64,000 nt of DNA from Sympetrum striolatum (taxonomy: Eukaryota; Arthropoda; Insecta; Odonata; Libellulidae), in contig OX388346.1 of assembly GCA_947579665.1 (NCBI GenBank), positions 89,344,615 through 89,408,614 on the forward strand. Reading direction: 5' to 3'. The stretch's first letter is position 1. Every line of letters starts with the position of its first letter. The position numbers and the translations under genes are program-made. The notes beneath the pieces were generated by a model that was not told the DNA's origin, did no database searches, and saw only the letters and a program-made list of their open reading frames with translations. This document shows, in pieces, positions 55,165-64,000 of this stretch.

Positions 55165-55257
55165 ATAATGCTCTTTAGACGTTTTAGAAACCGCGCACTT
55201 TATTTAAAAATAAGAACGGTCGCGCAAAAGAATAGAACTGACTTTTTTGCTCGCTGA
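55165..55257 (+). pseudogene. Tigger transposase C-terminal fragment (downstream half)
   Basis: Read in the frame set by the CATGAT duplicate (55,159-55,164), it gives IMLFRRFRNRALYLK and ends at TGA. A basic 'RRFRNRA' tail is what follows the SHSEAL region in Tigger transposases. Confidence 0.7.
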
Positions 55258-55599
55258 TAATATTCATTTACTTAATATGTTGTAATACCTTATGTAATAT
55301 ATACATGCATTATCTATACAATATAATTTTTGAGAAAAAATGATTTTTACGTTATTTTTGAAAACCTCGCTAATCCGGAAACCCGGATTCTGTTCTACTG
55401 TACTTCGTCGATTTTTATCCTATGAAATTGGAATTTTTGCTGTACGCTCTTTAATCTATTTAGCGATAAGATAAGCGACAGCGATTTTCTTTAAAATGCA
55501 TTGGGAAGAGAGATACGAGGTAGTCTATTATAATGACGTCACTCCATTGGACGTCACTCCCACAGCTCAGGGAAGCGATTCATTGTTTATATCAAGTAC

Positions 55600-56285
55600 G
55601 AGTAAAATATTGCTTGCATTCTGCAAGCATGTTGATAACACTAATTTCAAGTCGACATCATATCGAGAGGGTCATCAAAAGTAGAAAAAGTATTGAAAAT
55701 ATTCACACAATTCGCTGCAATTTCTCCGTCCGGCATCAAACCTGGGTCTTCCTGATCATGATTAATATGATAAACAACAAAGGATTACCGTCTCTAACTA
55801 TGTGTGAAAACTCAAGCAGTAATATTGGCTGCAACTGCCTCAAACGACGTCCTACTTTTCCCATATATTCCTTAAGTTAGAAAAGTTATTGTGCTCTGGC
55901 ATCGAACCCAGGAATAGTACGGTGTTATGATTTTTTTTTCTTAAACCAATTCTTACCATACATGTTCTAGCCAAGCATCCTATCATTTCGATAAGTGCAT
56001 CAAAAAAAATAATGAAAAACTACTCCTATGTATTTTAAAGGGCAGATATTTGCATCTTCCTAGCATCGAACCCAGGATATTTTTCGTGAAAGTCATTTAT
56101 GTTTTTGATAGATTATGACCATATATATAGGCTCCTAGAGTTTTGATTCTCTACGTATCCGGGAAGTATTTTTTAAGAATTTCGGAAAATCAAAGCAATG
56201 CATTTAAATGGAAAAAATCGGGACTTTGGGGCGGTTACACGTTATGGCCAATGCGTCGTAAAAATTTCAAGTCAATGACTCTTGT
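55600..56285 (+). repeat. About 165 bp satellite with B-box-like motif, array 1
   Basis: Three units carry a CGGCATC-AAACC or TGGCATCGAACCCAGG motif at about 55,731, 55,896 and 56,060 (spacing 166 and 164). The motif resembles the complement of a tRNA B box. Flanking words ('attcaagcagtaatattggctgcaactgcctcaaa', 'ccatacat...ccaagca') recur in array 2 at 62.8-64.0 kb. The array starts near a TGCTTGCATTCTGCAAGCA palindrome at 55,611. Confidence 0.75.
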
Positions 56286-56780
56286 GGTTTATGCTGTGAA
56301 TTAGTATCCTATCTATCTATATCCCTATATATATGAATGAATCCGGAGAAGCATCTATATATAATAGATACCATCTTGAAGGGAAAATAAACTTAGGGGT
56401 CTAAAAATAGGGTAAATTTCTAGGCAAAGAATTATATGTTTATCTTCAGTAGTAAAGGAGATATCGATTTTCTCCCTAACTGTGTGAAACTAGAAATTTG
56501 ACAATAATTTTGATTACAAAAATTTCCTCTGGTTTTTCATGTTATTTAATAGAAACGGATCTCTTCTCAGAACTTGTGAAATGTACGTCGCAGGATGAGA
56601 GCAGAAATCAGTTTTTGAAATACGATAATATTTCTGTTTCAATATTTTTTATTTTATGAAGTATTTGTGCTAGTGTTCATCATCGAATGCAAAATTTTCC
56701 ACGAGTGCAAGTATTTGGTTCAGGAGTTAAATGAAAAGATTCATTGAAGGTTTAACTAGTTATATATTCGATATGAGAAG
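56286..56780. other. Gene-free stretch
   Basis: AT-rich sequence with a short TATC-type microsatellite near 56,305-56,335 and nothing else recognised. Confidence 0.45.
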
Positions 56781-56847
56781 GCGTGACTTCGTGGAAAGCC
56801 ATTTGCAGAAGGAAAACACATCTTACTTTTCCACAGAAAACTTATTT

Positions 56848-56886
56848 TGCGACCGGTTTCATAAGCGAGCTTACATCTTCAGGCAC
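56848..56886 (-). ncRNA. Hammerhead-ribozyme-like motif of a Penelope element
   Basis: On the minus strand: TGC (stem I), CTGAAGA (conserved core CUGANGA), a stem with arms GTAAGC and GCTTAT around a 2-base loop, GAA core, ACC/GGT minimal stem III, C at the cleavage position, then GCA closing stem I. Penelope-like elements are known to carry such minimal type I hammerheads with a short self-complementary stem III in their terminal repeats. The loop of stem II is unusually short. Confidence 0.6.
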
Positions 56887-57017
56887 TGAGAAAATATTTG
56901 TCACAGTATATATAGGATAGTGGAAGGGGTGAAGGGTTAAAAATGGGGGGAGGTGTGGGTGCATCGTGGGAATAACTTGCTTGGTAGGGAGAGCAAGGGT
57001 GAGGGGTTCAGGAATTA

Positions 57018-58012
57018 ATGGTCGTTGGCCAGCATACCATCCTTCGGGAAAATCCTTATCTCTACTTCCTTTGCTGGAAGGCCATCCTGGCTGAATTCTT
57101 CATGTGCAATTTAGAAGAAAAACTCTTCAGTTCCGGCAACACATTATTAAAACATTCTCTTTATTGGAAACGATATGTCGACGACATATTCTGTGTCTGG
57201 GGCGGCAGTTATAGGCAACTGAGCATGTTCCTAAATCAATTAAACTCCCTCCATCCTAACCTCAGCTTCACAATGGAAATAGGAACGAACCGCACCATAA
57301 ACTTTCTAGATATCACAATATCTATAGAGAACGGAAAATCAACTTTTGAAATCTATCGAAAACCAGTGTATACCGACCAAATCATCCCAAATTCTTCATT
57401 CCATCACTTTCCCCAAAAGCACGCGGCTCTTCATTCCATGTTGCTAATAATAATCCCCCTCTCCCCAGATAAATGTAATAAGGAATTACACACCATTAAA
57501 ATCATAGCCAAATCCAACGGATACAGCATAGCTCTAATCGAAAAACTTTTAAAAAAGAAAATCAGGAACAAAGCCTTGCAAAAGATAACCCCCAGCCTCC
57601 TCCCTGCTGACAATACACCCATTACCTGGCGGAGGCTTCCCTTTCTGGGAAAATGGCATACAAAATAAGCAACGTTTTTCCCCATAACATTAGACCCGCG
57701 TTTCGCTCCCCCAACAATATACTAAGATTGCTAGGGAATTCAAAAGACCCAAAGAATCCAGTAGCGGGGTCTACGAACTGTCATGTGCTAACTGCCCCAC
57801 CAAATATATCGGAAGGACTGGGAGGAACCTGTGCGTCAGAGCACCAAAGAGACTACCGCCTGAAGAGAGGACAACCTTTCTCGAGCTTCGCCATTCACCT
57901 CCTAGACAATGGACATACCAGCGATTTCAAACCAAAACGCCTACATCAGGAGGAGAATTCCCGCCGCCTAGACCTCCTGGAGGAAGGAGTTTCCATTCTA
58001 GAATTCAATTAA
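57018..58012 (+). pseudogene. Penelope-like RT plus GIY-YIG endonuclease, frameshifted
   Basis: The first block (57,018-57,668) has YWKRYVDDIFCVWGGS (RT catalytic YVDD), HPNLSFTMEIGTNRTINFLDI and FEIYRKPVYTDQIIP, the conserved Penelope RT and linker pattern. The frame changes at about 57,655 into a second block to 58,012. The GIY-YIG motif (GVYELSC ... KYIGRTGRNL) is readable at about 57,762-57,825 only in another frame, so at least two further shifts are needed. The block ends with HLLDNGHTSDF. It is a dead fragment. Confidence 0.78.
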
Positions 58013-58069
58013 ACGCAAATACGAAATCAACGTTTCTACGCATTAAATAAACTTATGCAATGATTTTAA

Positions 58070-60020
58070 CAGTTTAAGTCACTAACTTTAACAGAGAATT
58101 AAATAAATTAGTCGGGCAATTTTTCACATTTACTAATTTGTTACTCAATAGAAATTCCAAGCAATTCTCGGAGTAATATACCATATAACACAATACTTCG
58201 TATGAATAGATTATTTTCTTGGACTATATAAGCCATTGGAAGACTGCAATTGAGGGAAGAATCCAACGGAAAACAAAGGGAAAGACAAAAGATGTTGGAT
58301 GACATAAGGGGTTGGATTAACTATAGGGAAATGAAAGAGATGGCGCTAAATAGGGATTTTTGAGTTTACATGAACCTATCGAAAGGTTATCACTCATGAA
58401 TAAATAAGCTCTTGGTTGCCAAGAAAAGTTTTTGCCAATGGACCACATTTGCCGATTCACCAAAAAAATAGCTTTCGGCAGCTCAATTAAATTTTAATTT
58501 ATTCCCGATTTCAGAAAAAGGAAAGGAGTGAAGGAGGATTTGATACGATAAATTCAGTCTTGTTTCTAATCTCTTTTCTTTTTCCGAGCTGCGACTGAGA
58601 GCATTTTGTTGTCATTAAAGGCAATTACACCTTCTCTCACCTTTTCCTCGCATTCACCGACAATGTGCTTTACAAAGCACATTGTCGGTGAATGCGAGAA
58701 ATTTTTTTCATTTCCTTACCGTAGATTTTACGAATAGGCGTGCTTTATATTATTCGTAAGGGTGGTCCCAATTTATTCGACTTATATTTATTCTATTATT
58801 TTGGCACGGGTAATTTTGACTCACTTCAAAAACATCAACGACGGAGCATTTACTTAGGCTAGAATTCGAATACCATTTCTGCACCACATTTTAATTAGGA
58901 CTTAATAACTTGGGAGTAAACAGTCTTCATAATTTTCATTTACCTTCATCTTCCAAACAAAATCATTAAATATTCTCCATTCTCTTCCTTTCAAAGCTGC
59001 CCTGTCTGCAATTACCTATCTATTTTCCCAAATTTAGCGAAAGGCACTTGACTCAAGGATGAGCGGGCTAAAATATTTTCCCTACCTAAGCTCGCGTGTT
59101 TTAATTGCGAAGTGGAAATGGATCGCCGTAGTGAACAAAGCAGCTATCGCTATTACGAGTAAATACATATCGCGTGACGTTTAATCCTTTCGAATCACAA
59201 GATATCAACCATTATTTAAAGCAATTGAACTAACCCGAAATCGATCGATGCTTGACTTTTCAAATTCATCGATTTCGCGAGGAATTAGAAAATTTCCCAA
59301 AGTTTTCTATACATTATGCTGATGCCTGTGAGCTTTAATGTAACATTTAAGTTCCAATCCAACTCATTCCCCCTAAAATTTTACAATTTAAGGGAATGGG
59401 TTGGGTGGAAGAGTAGACTTATAGTCTCAAACTTCCTCAAATAATGACGTTTCGATATTATTATTGTTTCTGTCATCATTTCAAAGTAAATTTTTATTTA
59501 CACTCATTAAAATTTAATTTTTCCCTGGCGACTTCAACGAGTGCGAGACGTGCTTCGGCACGCGGTCATAAGAGAGGTTGCCAGATTGAAAGAAAAATAA
59601 TTCTAATGTCTCCGCCAAACTGCTGCTGCAAAATAGTATTTACTTGATTAAAATTTCAAGCTCAATATGCTCAGATTACAACAACTCTTGCATTGACATT
59701 TGCTCTCTTTTTTTAGTAAATTGTAATACAAAAGAGACTTAATACAATTTTCATTACAAACTACTCTAAGATATGGAATTTTATATTTCAGCTTTTAAAT
59801 AACTCAGAGATGAAAAAATAAAATTATACTAGCAATAGCAATTGTCTAAATTTTGATAAAGCTGACTTAAACATCTTCACACTTAGCAGGGAATATTGAA
59901 GGTAAGTATTTACAAATAATTATTTACATGCAAGTAATTTTGTAAGTATTATAGAGGTAGCAGCTAAACTACTTGATTCATCACTTATAACAAATGTTAC
60001 TTAGATTGCCTCAGATATCC
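58070..60020. other. Gene-free stretch with inverted repeats
   Basis: No gene is supported. It contains the perfect hairpin at 58,647-58,698 and an imperfect inverted repeat at about 59,357-59,405 (CCAACTCATTCCC... with GGGAATGGGTTGG). Confidence 0.5.
58647..58698. repeat. Perfect 25 bp inverted repeat with 2-base centre
   Basis: The left arm 58,647-58,671 and right arm 58,674-58,698 are perfect reverse complements around 'ac'. The arms begin CTCGCATTCACCGACAATG. No larger inverted repeat surrounds them. Confidence 0.95.
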
Positions 60021-60024
60021 AAAG

Positions 60025-60570
60025 TTAATAATAATAATAATAATTTATTCAGCCAAAGATCCAGTACAGGATATAGGTTTCGTCAGTACAAAGAAAATTA
60101 ACAGTAGGAGAGGTAATCTTCAATACTATAAAACATTCTCTCAATTAAGAAAGACTTAAATTTGAACTTAAAATTGGTAATTGACATATTATTCTTAAGA
60201 TAGTCAGGGATTTTATTGTACAGTATAAGGCCCATGTGCCTGGGTCCAAGATAGTTAGATCTAACCGCCAGCCAACTGCCAAACCAAAAAGATACAGCTG
60301 GAAGTAAATGTAACCAAACGAGCCCCCTATATTAACCGGAGGAGAAATCTCATCCATCACTTCGCTCCTGAAGATGGTTCCGGAGACAGGGACAGAAACG
60401 TTGAGAGACGTAGAAGAAACCACCCGCCTTGTAAACTGAGAGAACTTTATCCATAATATTCGCCGGGAAAACACCAGATCTTTTCTAGTTAGATCTATTA
60501 CGTACAAAAGGAACATGCAAGTTATTAACATTCCGAGTCCTATGATGATGCACATCAGCATTTGTAACAA
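60025..60570 (-). pseudogene. LINE C-terminal fragment with (TTA)n tail
   Basis: The minus strand reads, in two or three frames, the C-terminus of a LINE polyprotein: NLHVPFVRNRSN (about 60,525-60,490), then LYNKIPDYLKNNM and FKSFLIERMFYSIEDY (about 60,225-60,115). These are followed by a short 3'UTR with GAATAAAT and an (ATT)n tail at 60,028-60,045. The pattern is typical of jockey- or CR1-like elements. The rest of the element is missing. Confidence 0.65.
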
Positions 60571-61205
60571 AGTGCTTCAAATTACATCTTGTATGTTCAA
60601 CAATAGTAAGTATAATAAAACATGGAATAGGTAACACATTAATGTTGATGGTTAGGCTGTAATTGGTATTTGTATGATAAATAGATTGTAAGGAATGCAT
60701 GGTTTAAACATAAAAATACATATGCATGCAAATGTTGCAGAAGTGAACAAAGATTGCGATTGACTTTGAGGGTGATTGTGAAGAAGTAGCAGGAGAAGAA
60801 GGTAAAATGAAACGATAAGATATGATGGGATATTAATGAAAGCAGAAAGGTAGATAATAGAATAAAGATATACAGAGCAGAAATTCACAGACAGCCAAAG
60901 ATGGAATGGAATGCATTTTAAATGAGCTTAATTGGAGGTTTCACTGAATATTGGAAGGATGTTGAAAAAAATGAGAATATTTTAATATGAATTTCAGTAA
61001 TAGCTTTCAAATAATCTATTAATTAGGGAAGGATATCAACAGAGGAAATAATTGATTTATTTGAAAAACTTATCAATCTTAAAATAAAACACAATTGATA
61101 GCAAATATTTGATGCCTAGCAAATGGACGACCTTTCTCCAATGAATACTTATGTGGTCAGGCCTACAATGAAAAAATAGTCTCCTAAAACTCCTATTAAA
61201 TAATT
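60571..61205. other. Gene-free stretch
   Basis: AT-rich, with no feature I can support. Confidence 0.45.
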
Positions 61206-61209
61206 ATAT

Positions 61210-61405
61210 TAAGATATAACCCTAGTAGCACAATTTGTGATCACAACATGCTTGAAGCATTTCAGTGAAACATTTTAGAAATTTTTAAAATGTGCCTAGC
61301 ACATTTTGGGTATGAAATTTTTGCTGGGTAAAAATGCGCCAGAAATGTGCCGTCAACATTTCGGTTAAAATAGGTCGAAAATGTGCTATACACATTTTAA
61401 TGTAA
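61210..61405 (+). repeat. Transposon end with AAATGTGC/GCACATTT palindromes
   Basis: It starts CCCTAGTAGCACAATTTGTG and then carries several copies of an AAATGTGC/GCACATTT motif in both orientations (about 61,290-61,400). The structure parallels the ends at 22,917 and 27,699 with a different short motif. No partner end was found. Confidence 0.45.
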
Positions 61406-61763
61406 ATCTTTCGAGCGCTCGTTATATTCCAGATAATACTGAGTTTTTCACAAAATAATCAACGAAAACACAGGATATTATACAAGGTTTCAAATAAAAT
61501 AAGGCTCTCATTAGTAAAAGAAATCAATGGCTACGTAATAATTGCATGTTAATGAAGTAAAGTGAAATTTTACCTGGAAGGTAAAATTGGAAATTTATAA
61601 AGTCTTCATTATCCCTTCCTTTTACTTAAACTAGGTGACTATGAATTCTCTTTTCAGCTGAATGATGCATTATTAACAATAATACTTCTCGATCACACAT
61701 CAAATTTCCCTACGGACAAACAAACAAACGTTTTCATAATCCCTTACTTTTAATTAAACAGCT

Positions 61764-61862
61764 ACCCACATAGCAGAATCACATCTCAGAGGTATCTCGA
61801 ATGTCTAACAAGATGTCTAGGAGATGCCTCAGTGACCTTTCGTGACATCTCCAAGGTATTTG
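61764..61862 (+). repeat. Transposon end with AGATGTCT-type motifs
   Basis: It starts CCCACATAGCAGAATCACATC and holds repeated AGATGTC/GACATCT/GAGATGCC words within 100 bp. It has the same architecture as the preceding end but another motif. Confidence 0.4.
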
Positions 61863-61869
61863 AAAACAC

Positions 61870-62780
61870 GATGAATATTAATAAAAGGAAACATTCTAAA
61901 TCACTTATCAGCTGAATGACTATGTTATTAATACTACTCGATCAAACATTTCACACACATCACATTCCATCACTCTCTTCAGCAGGAAAACAAAGTAAAA
62001 ACAGGAGATTAAGCTATGGTATTTTTTGTTTACTAAAACAAAAACATATTCAACAAAAATTGTCACAAATCACGCGAGCTATCAAACGTCACGAGAACAA
62101 CTACATTCAGAAAATTTTAAAATTATATACATGCTATTTTATAGTTTAACACGAATACACACATGGAATCGCCTAACGTTCCCACTATTCACACAAACCG
62201 CCAAACAGCACTTAAATTGTTAAACCACACGATTTTTACACAAATTCGATTTTCAAACATTGACATCTATATCTTAATCCTTATTGATATGAAAATTCTC
62301 ACTTCCACTAAGGAAATTACGGGTATACACTAAAATAAGTGAAGCCAAGCTTGGCTAACGACGCTAACAACATCAACTGCCAAGGAAACACGCCACCACA
62401 ATTCGTTTTTCAACTGTTATAGCTAGCTGCATGCGTTAGGCACGGTTTTAAATTCACCTATCTGATGATTTATGGTCTGCATCGATGATCTTTGTCTGAT
62501 TACTTCGATAGATTATCAATTCTTGATGAGTTTAAGAACAGTCCGCTGGTTTTTCTGCTGTTTGACAAGACGGCTACTGTTGCATTTAAAACTTGTTCCA
62601 TCTCCATAATTCTTTAACCTCGAGTTGAATTCAGCAGATCTGTCGAAACGTAAATCATTGCATCGTTTTTGTTCATTGATTGTTGCATTATAAATACGTT
62701 ATATTTCCCATTGTAAGTTGATATTTACTGGCTTTAATGAGGTTATTGATATTAACATTTGAATGATCCGCTACTGTCAT
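61870..62780. other. Gene-free stretch
   Basis: No gene or transposon boundary supported. Confidence 0.45.
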
Positions 62781-62789
62781 CAGAGCCAT

Positions 62790-64000
62790 ATAATATACGA
62801 GTAAAATGTAGCTTGCATACTGCAAGCAGATCGGCAATACTAATTTCATATCGGCATCATATCGGAACGCTCCTCAAAAGAAAAAAAAAAGGATTGAAAT
62901 TTTTCTTAAAATTCGCTTAAATTTCATCGTCTGGCATCGAACCCGGGTCTTACTGGTGAACTAACTATACAGCACAATAGAAGATCATCATCTCTAACCA
63001 TGTGTGAAAATTCAAGCAGAAATATTGGCTACAACTGCCTCAAAAGACGTTCTAATTATCACGAATGTAAATGGCTCTCTGGATTCGAGCCAAGGACGAT
63101 CTTGGAAATCTAAAAGATATTTCTGAAAGTTATTTATGATTTCTATCTATATGCAGAATTTCAAATTTCTATATTATTGGTAAAGGTTTCCAAATAATTC
63201 CTAAAAATCGGATCAACTTCTGATTGCAGAAACACCTGGTGTCGAACCCAGGACTTATTGTAAGCTGTGAGTGCACAGTTTGATTTGTAAAGACTTGCTC
63301 TTGTATCTTGCAAAGTTTGAAGTCGATAGCATGCCGGGAAGTACCTTAATTTTGTTTCCGTTATCTCCGTAAGGAATGCATTGAGAAGTGCAAATGGTCC
63401 TCTGGGATCGAACCAAGGACCATCAGCGAACATGAAAAATTTGATTACGAAATATATTTATGATATCTATCGACGTGCCGAGTTTGAAGTATCCATGTTA
63501 TCGGGAAAGGACCCAAAAAAAATTTTCAAAATCGCCGCAATGCATTTTAAACGGCTGATTTTTGCCCCGACCTAGCATCGAACCATGGACCATATTCGGC
63601 GATGTCATTCTGATTTACGTTGGATTTGCACGGCTTCTAGCGATCCCTTGAATTTCAACTCTCTACTTTTCCGGGAAGTGCCTCAAAAAAATTTTCGAAA
63701 ATCCCCGCCATGTATCCTTATGGAGAAATGTTAATGTGGTCGGGCATCGAACCCAGGAATATTACGGTCTTCTGAAAACTGTTTTCTTAAACCAGTTTTA
63801 ACCATACATCTTCCAGCCAAGCACGAAGTTCCTATCATTTCGATAAGTGCATCAAAAAAATAATGAAATACTAACCCTATGTATTTTAAACGGGAGACAT
63901 ATATACCGCCCGGTATCGAACCCGGGTCTTTCTGGTAAAACTTCCTATGCAAGATAATAGAAGATATTATTCTTTAACTTTGTGCGAAAATTCAAGCAGA
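62790..64000 (+). repeat. About 165 bp satellite with B-box-like motif, array 2 (runs off the window)
   Basis: Seven units carry variants of GGCATCGAACCCGGG at about 62,931, 63,079, 63,236, 63,412, 63,572, 63,741 and 63,910 (spacing 148, 157, 176, 160, 169, 169). Units also share 'attcaagcagaaatattgg', 'ccgggaagt(g/a)cct' and 'aaaattttcgaaaat' words. The array starts near the same TTGCAT-TGCAAGC palindrome as array 1 and continues past the window end. Confidence 0.8.

Larger units (their letters stand above)
39293..55400 (+). mobile_element. Tigger/pogo-like element split by a Polinton
   Basis: The left end starts CAGTAGAACCCCGG and the right end, reverse complemented, CAGTAGAACAG. TA dinucleotides flank both (39,291-39,292 and 55,401-55,402). 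Subterminal 'taatccgga' words recur at both ends, as in Tigger/pogo elements. Without the Polinton the element is about 1.06 kb, so it was already internally deleted. Its remaining coding sequence is the transposase C-terminus. Confidence 0.8.
56800..58060 (+). mobile_element. Penelope-like element, truncated
   Basis: A C-terminal RT piece with YVDD and a GIY-YIG region lie in the order usual for Penelope-like elements. Just upstream is a GCGACCGGTTTC...CATCTTCAGGCACT segment, the hallmark of their terminal repeats. The N-terminal RT is missing. Confidence 0.75.

Noticed and set aside
62790..64000. CRISPR-like array
   Set aside because: Units are about 165 bp, degenerate throughout, with no short exact repeat plus unique spacers; this is a eukaryotic satellite.

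Overview
The window looks like nuclear DNA of an arthropod, most likely an insect. It is AT-rich and intron-bearing, with AATAAA signals and microsatellites, and it is crowded with transposon families common in insects (piggyBac, Transib, Tigger/pogo, hAT and mariner MITEs, Ty3/gypsy, CR1- and RTE-like LINEs, a Penelope-like element, Polinton/Maverick). I recognise no host single-copy gene. Assignment below order level is not possible by eye.

Layout. 1-2.1 kb is gene-free and ends in one copy of a degenerate large repeat. 2.1-9.4 kb is a nested stack: a piggyBac element (TTAA at both ends, frameshifted transposase), inside it a satellite-bearing repeat, and inside that a Transib (RAG1-like) element with about 580 bp inverted ends and a 5 bp target duplication. 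9.4-16.2 kb holds the rest of the large repeat, a second copy of it, a tRNA-like SINE head and a mariner-type MITE. 16.2-21.7 kb is a decayed minus-strand LINE next to a 5'-truncated Ty3/gypsy element with a 3' LTR. 22.9-27.7 kb is an unusual inverted-repeat element with GGATATCC-rich ends, a DUF4806-like coding fragment and a nested hAT MITE. 28-39 kb is mostly gene-free, with a CR1-like LINE inside an old duplication. 39.3-55.4 kb is a Tigger/pogo relic split by a 15,041 bp Polinton/Maverick (adintovirus-like) element at 40,118-55,158. 55.4-64 kb has two arrays of a roughly 165 bp satellite carrying a tRNA B-box-like motif, a Penelope-like element with a hammerhead-like motif, a perfect 25 bp hairpin, a LINE 3' end and further transposon termini.

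The Polinton is the centrepiece. It has about 343 bp inverted repeats starting AG, a 6 bp target duplication (CATGAT) and an apparently unbroken gene set. Early-type genes for protein-primed DNA polymerase and a small minus-strand protein diverge from a central promoter region with TATA boxes and likely 5'UTR introns. A tightly packed plus-strand block then encodes packaging ATPase, a small membrane-active-looking protein, a coiled-coil protein, DDE integrase with chromodomain, penton-type minor capsid, a pVI/pX-like core protein, major capsid protein and adenain-like protease. Three or four uncharacterised accessory genes follow, two of which look paralogous. Together these would support replication, capsid formation, DNA packaging and integration, so the copy looks young and possibly still competent. 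Its insertion point falls between two codons of the Tigger transposase C-terminus, which independently confirms the element's ends.
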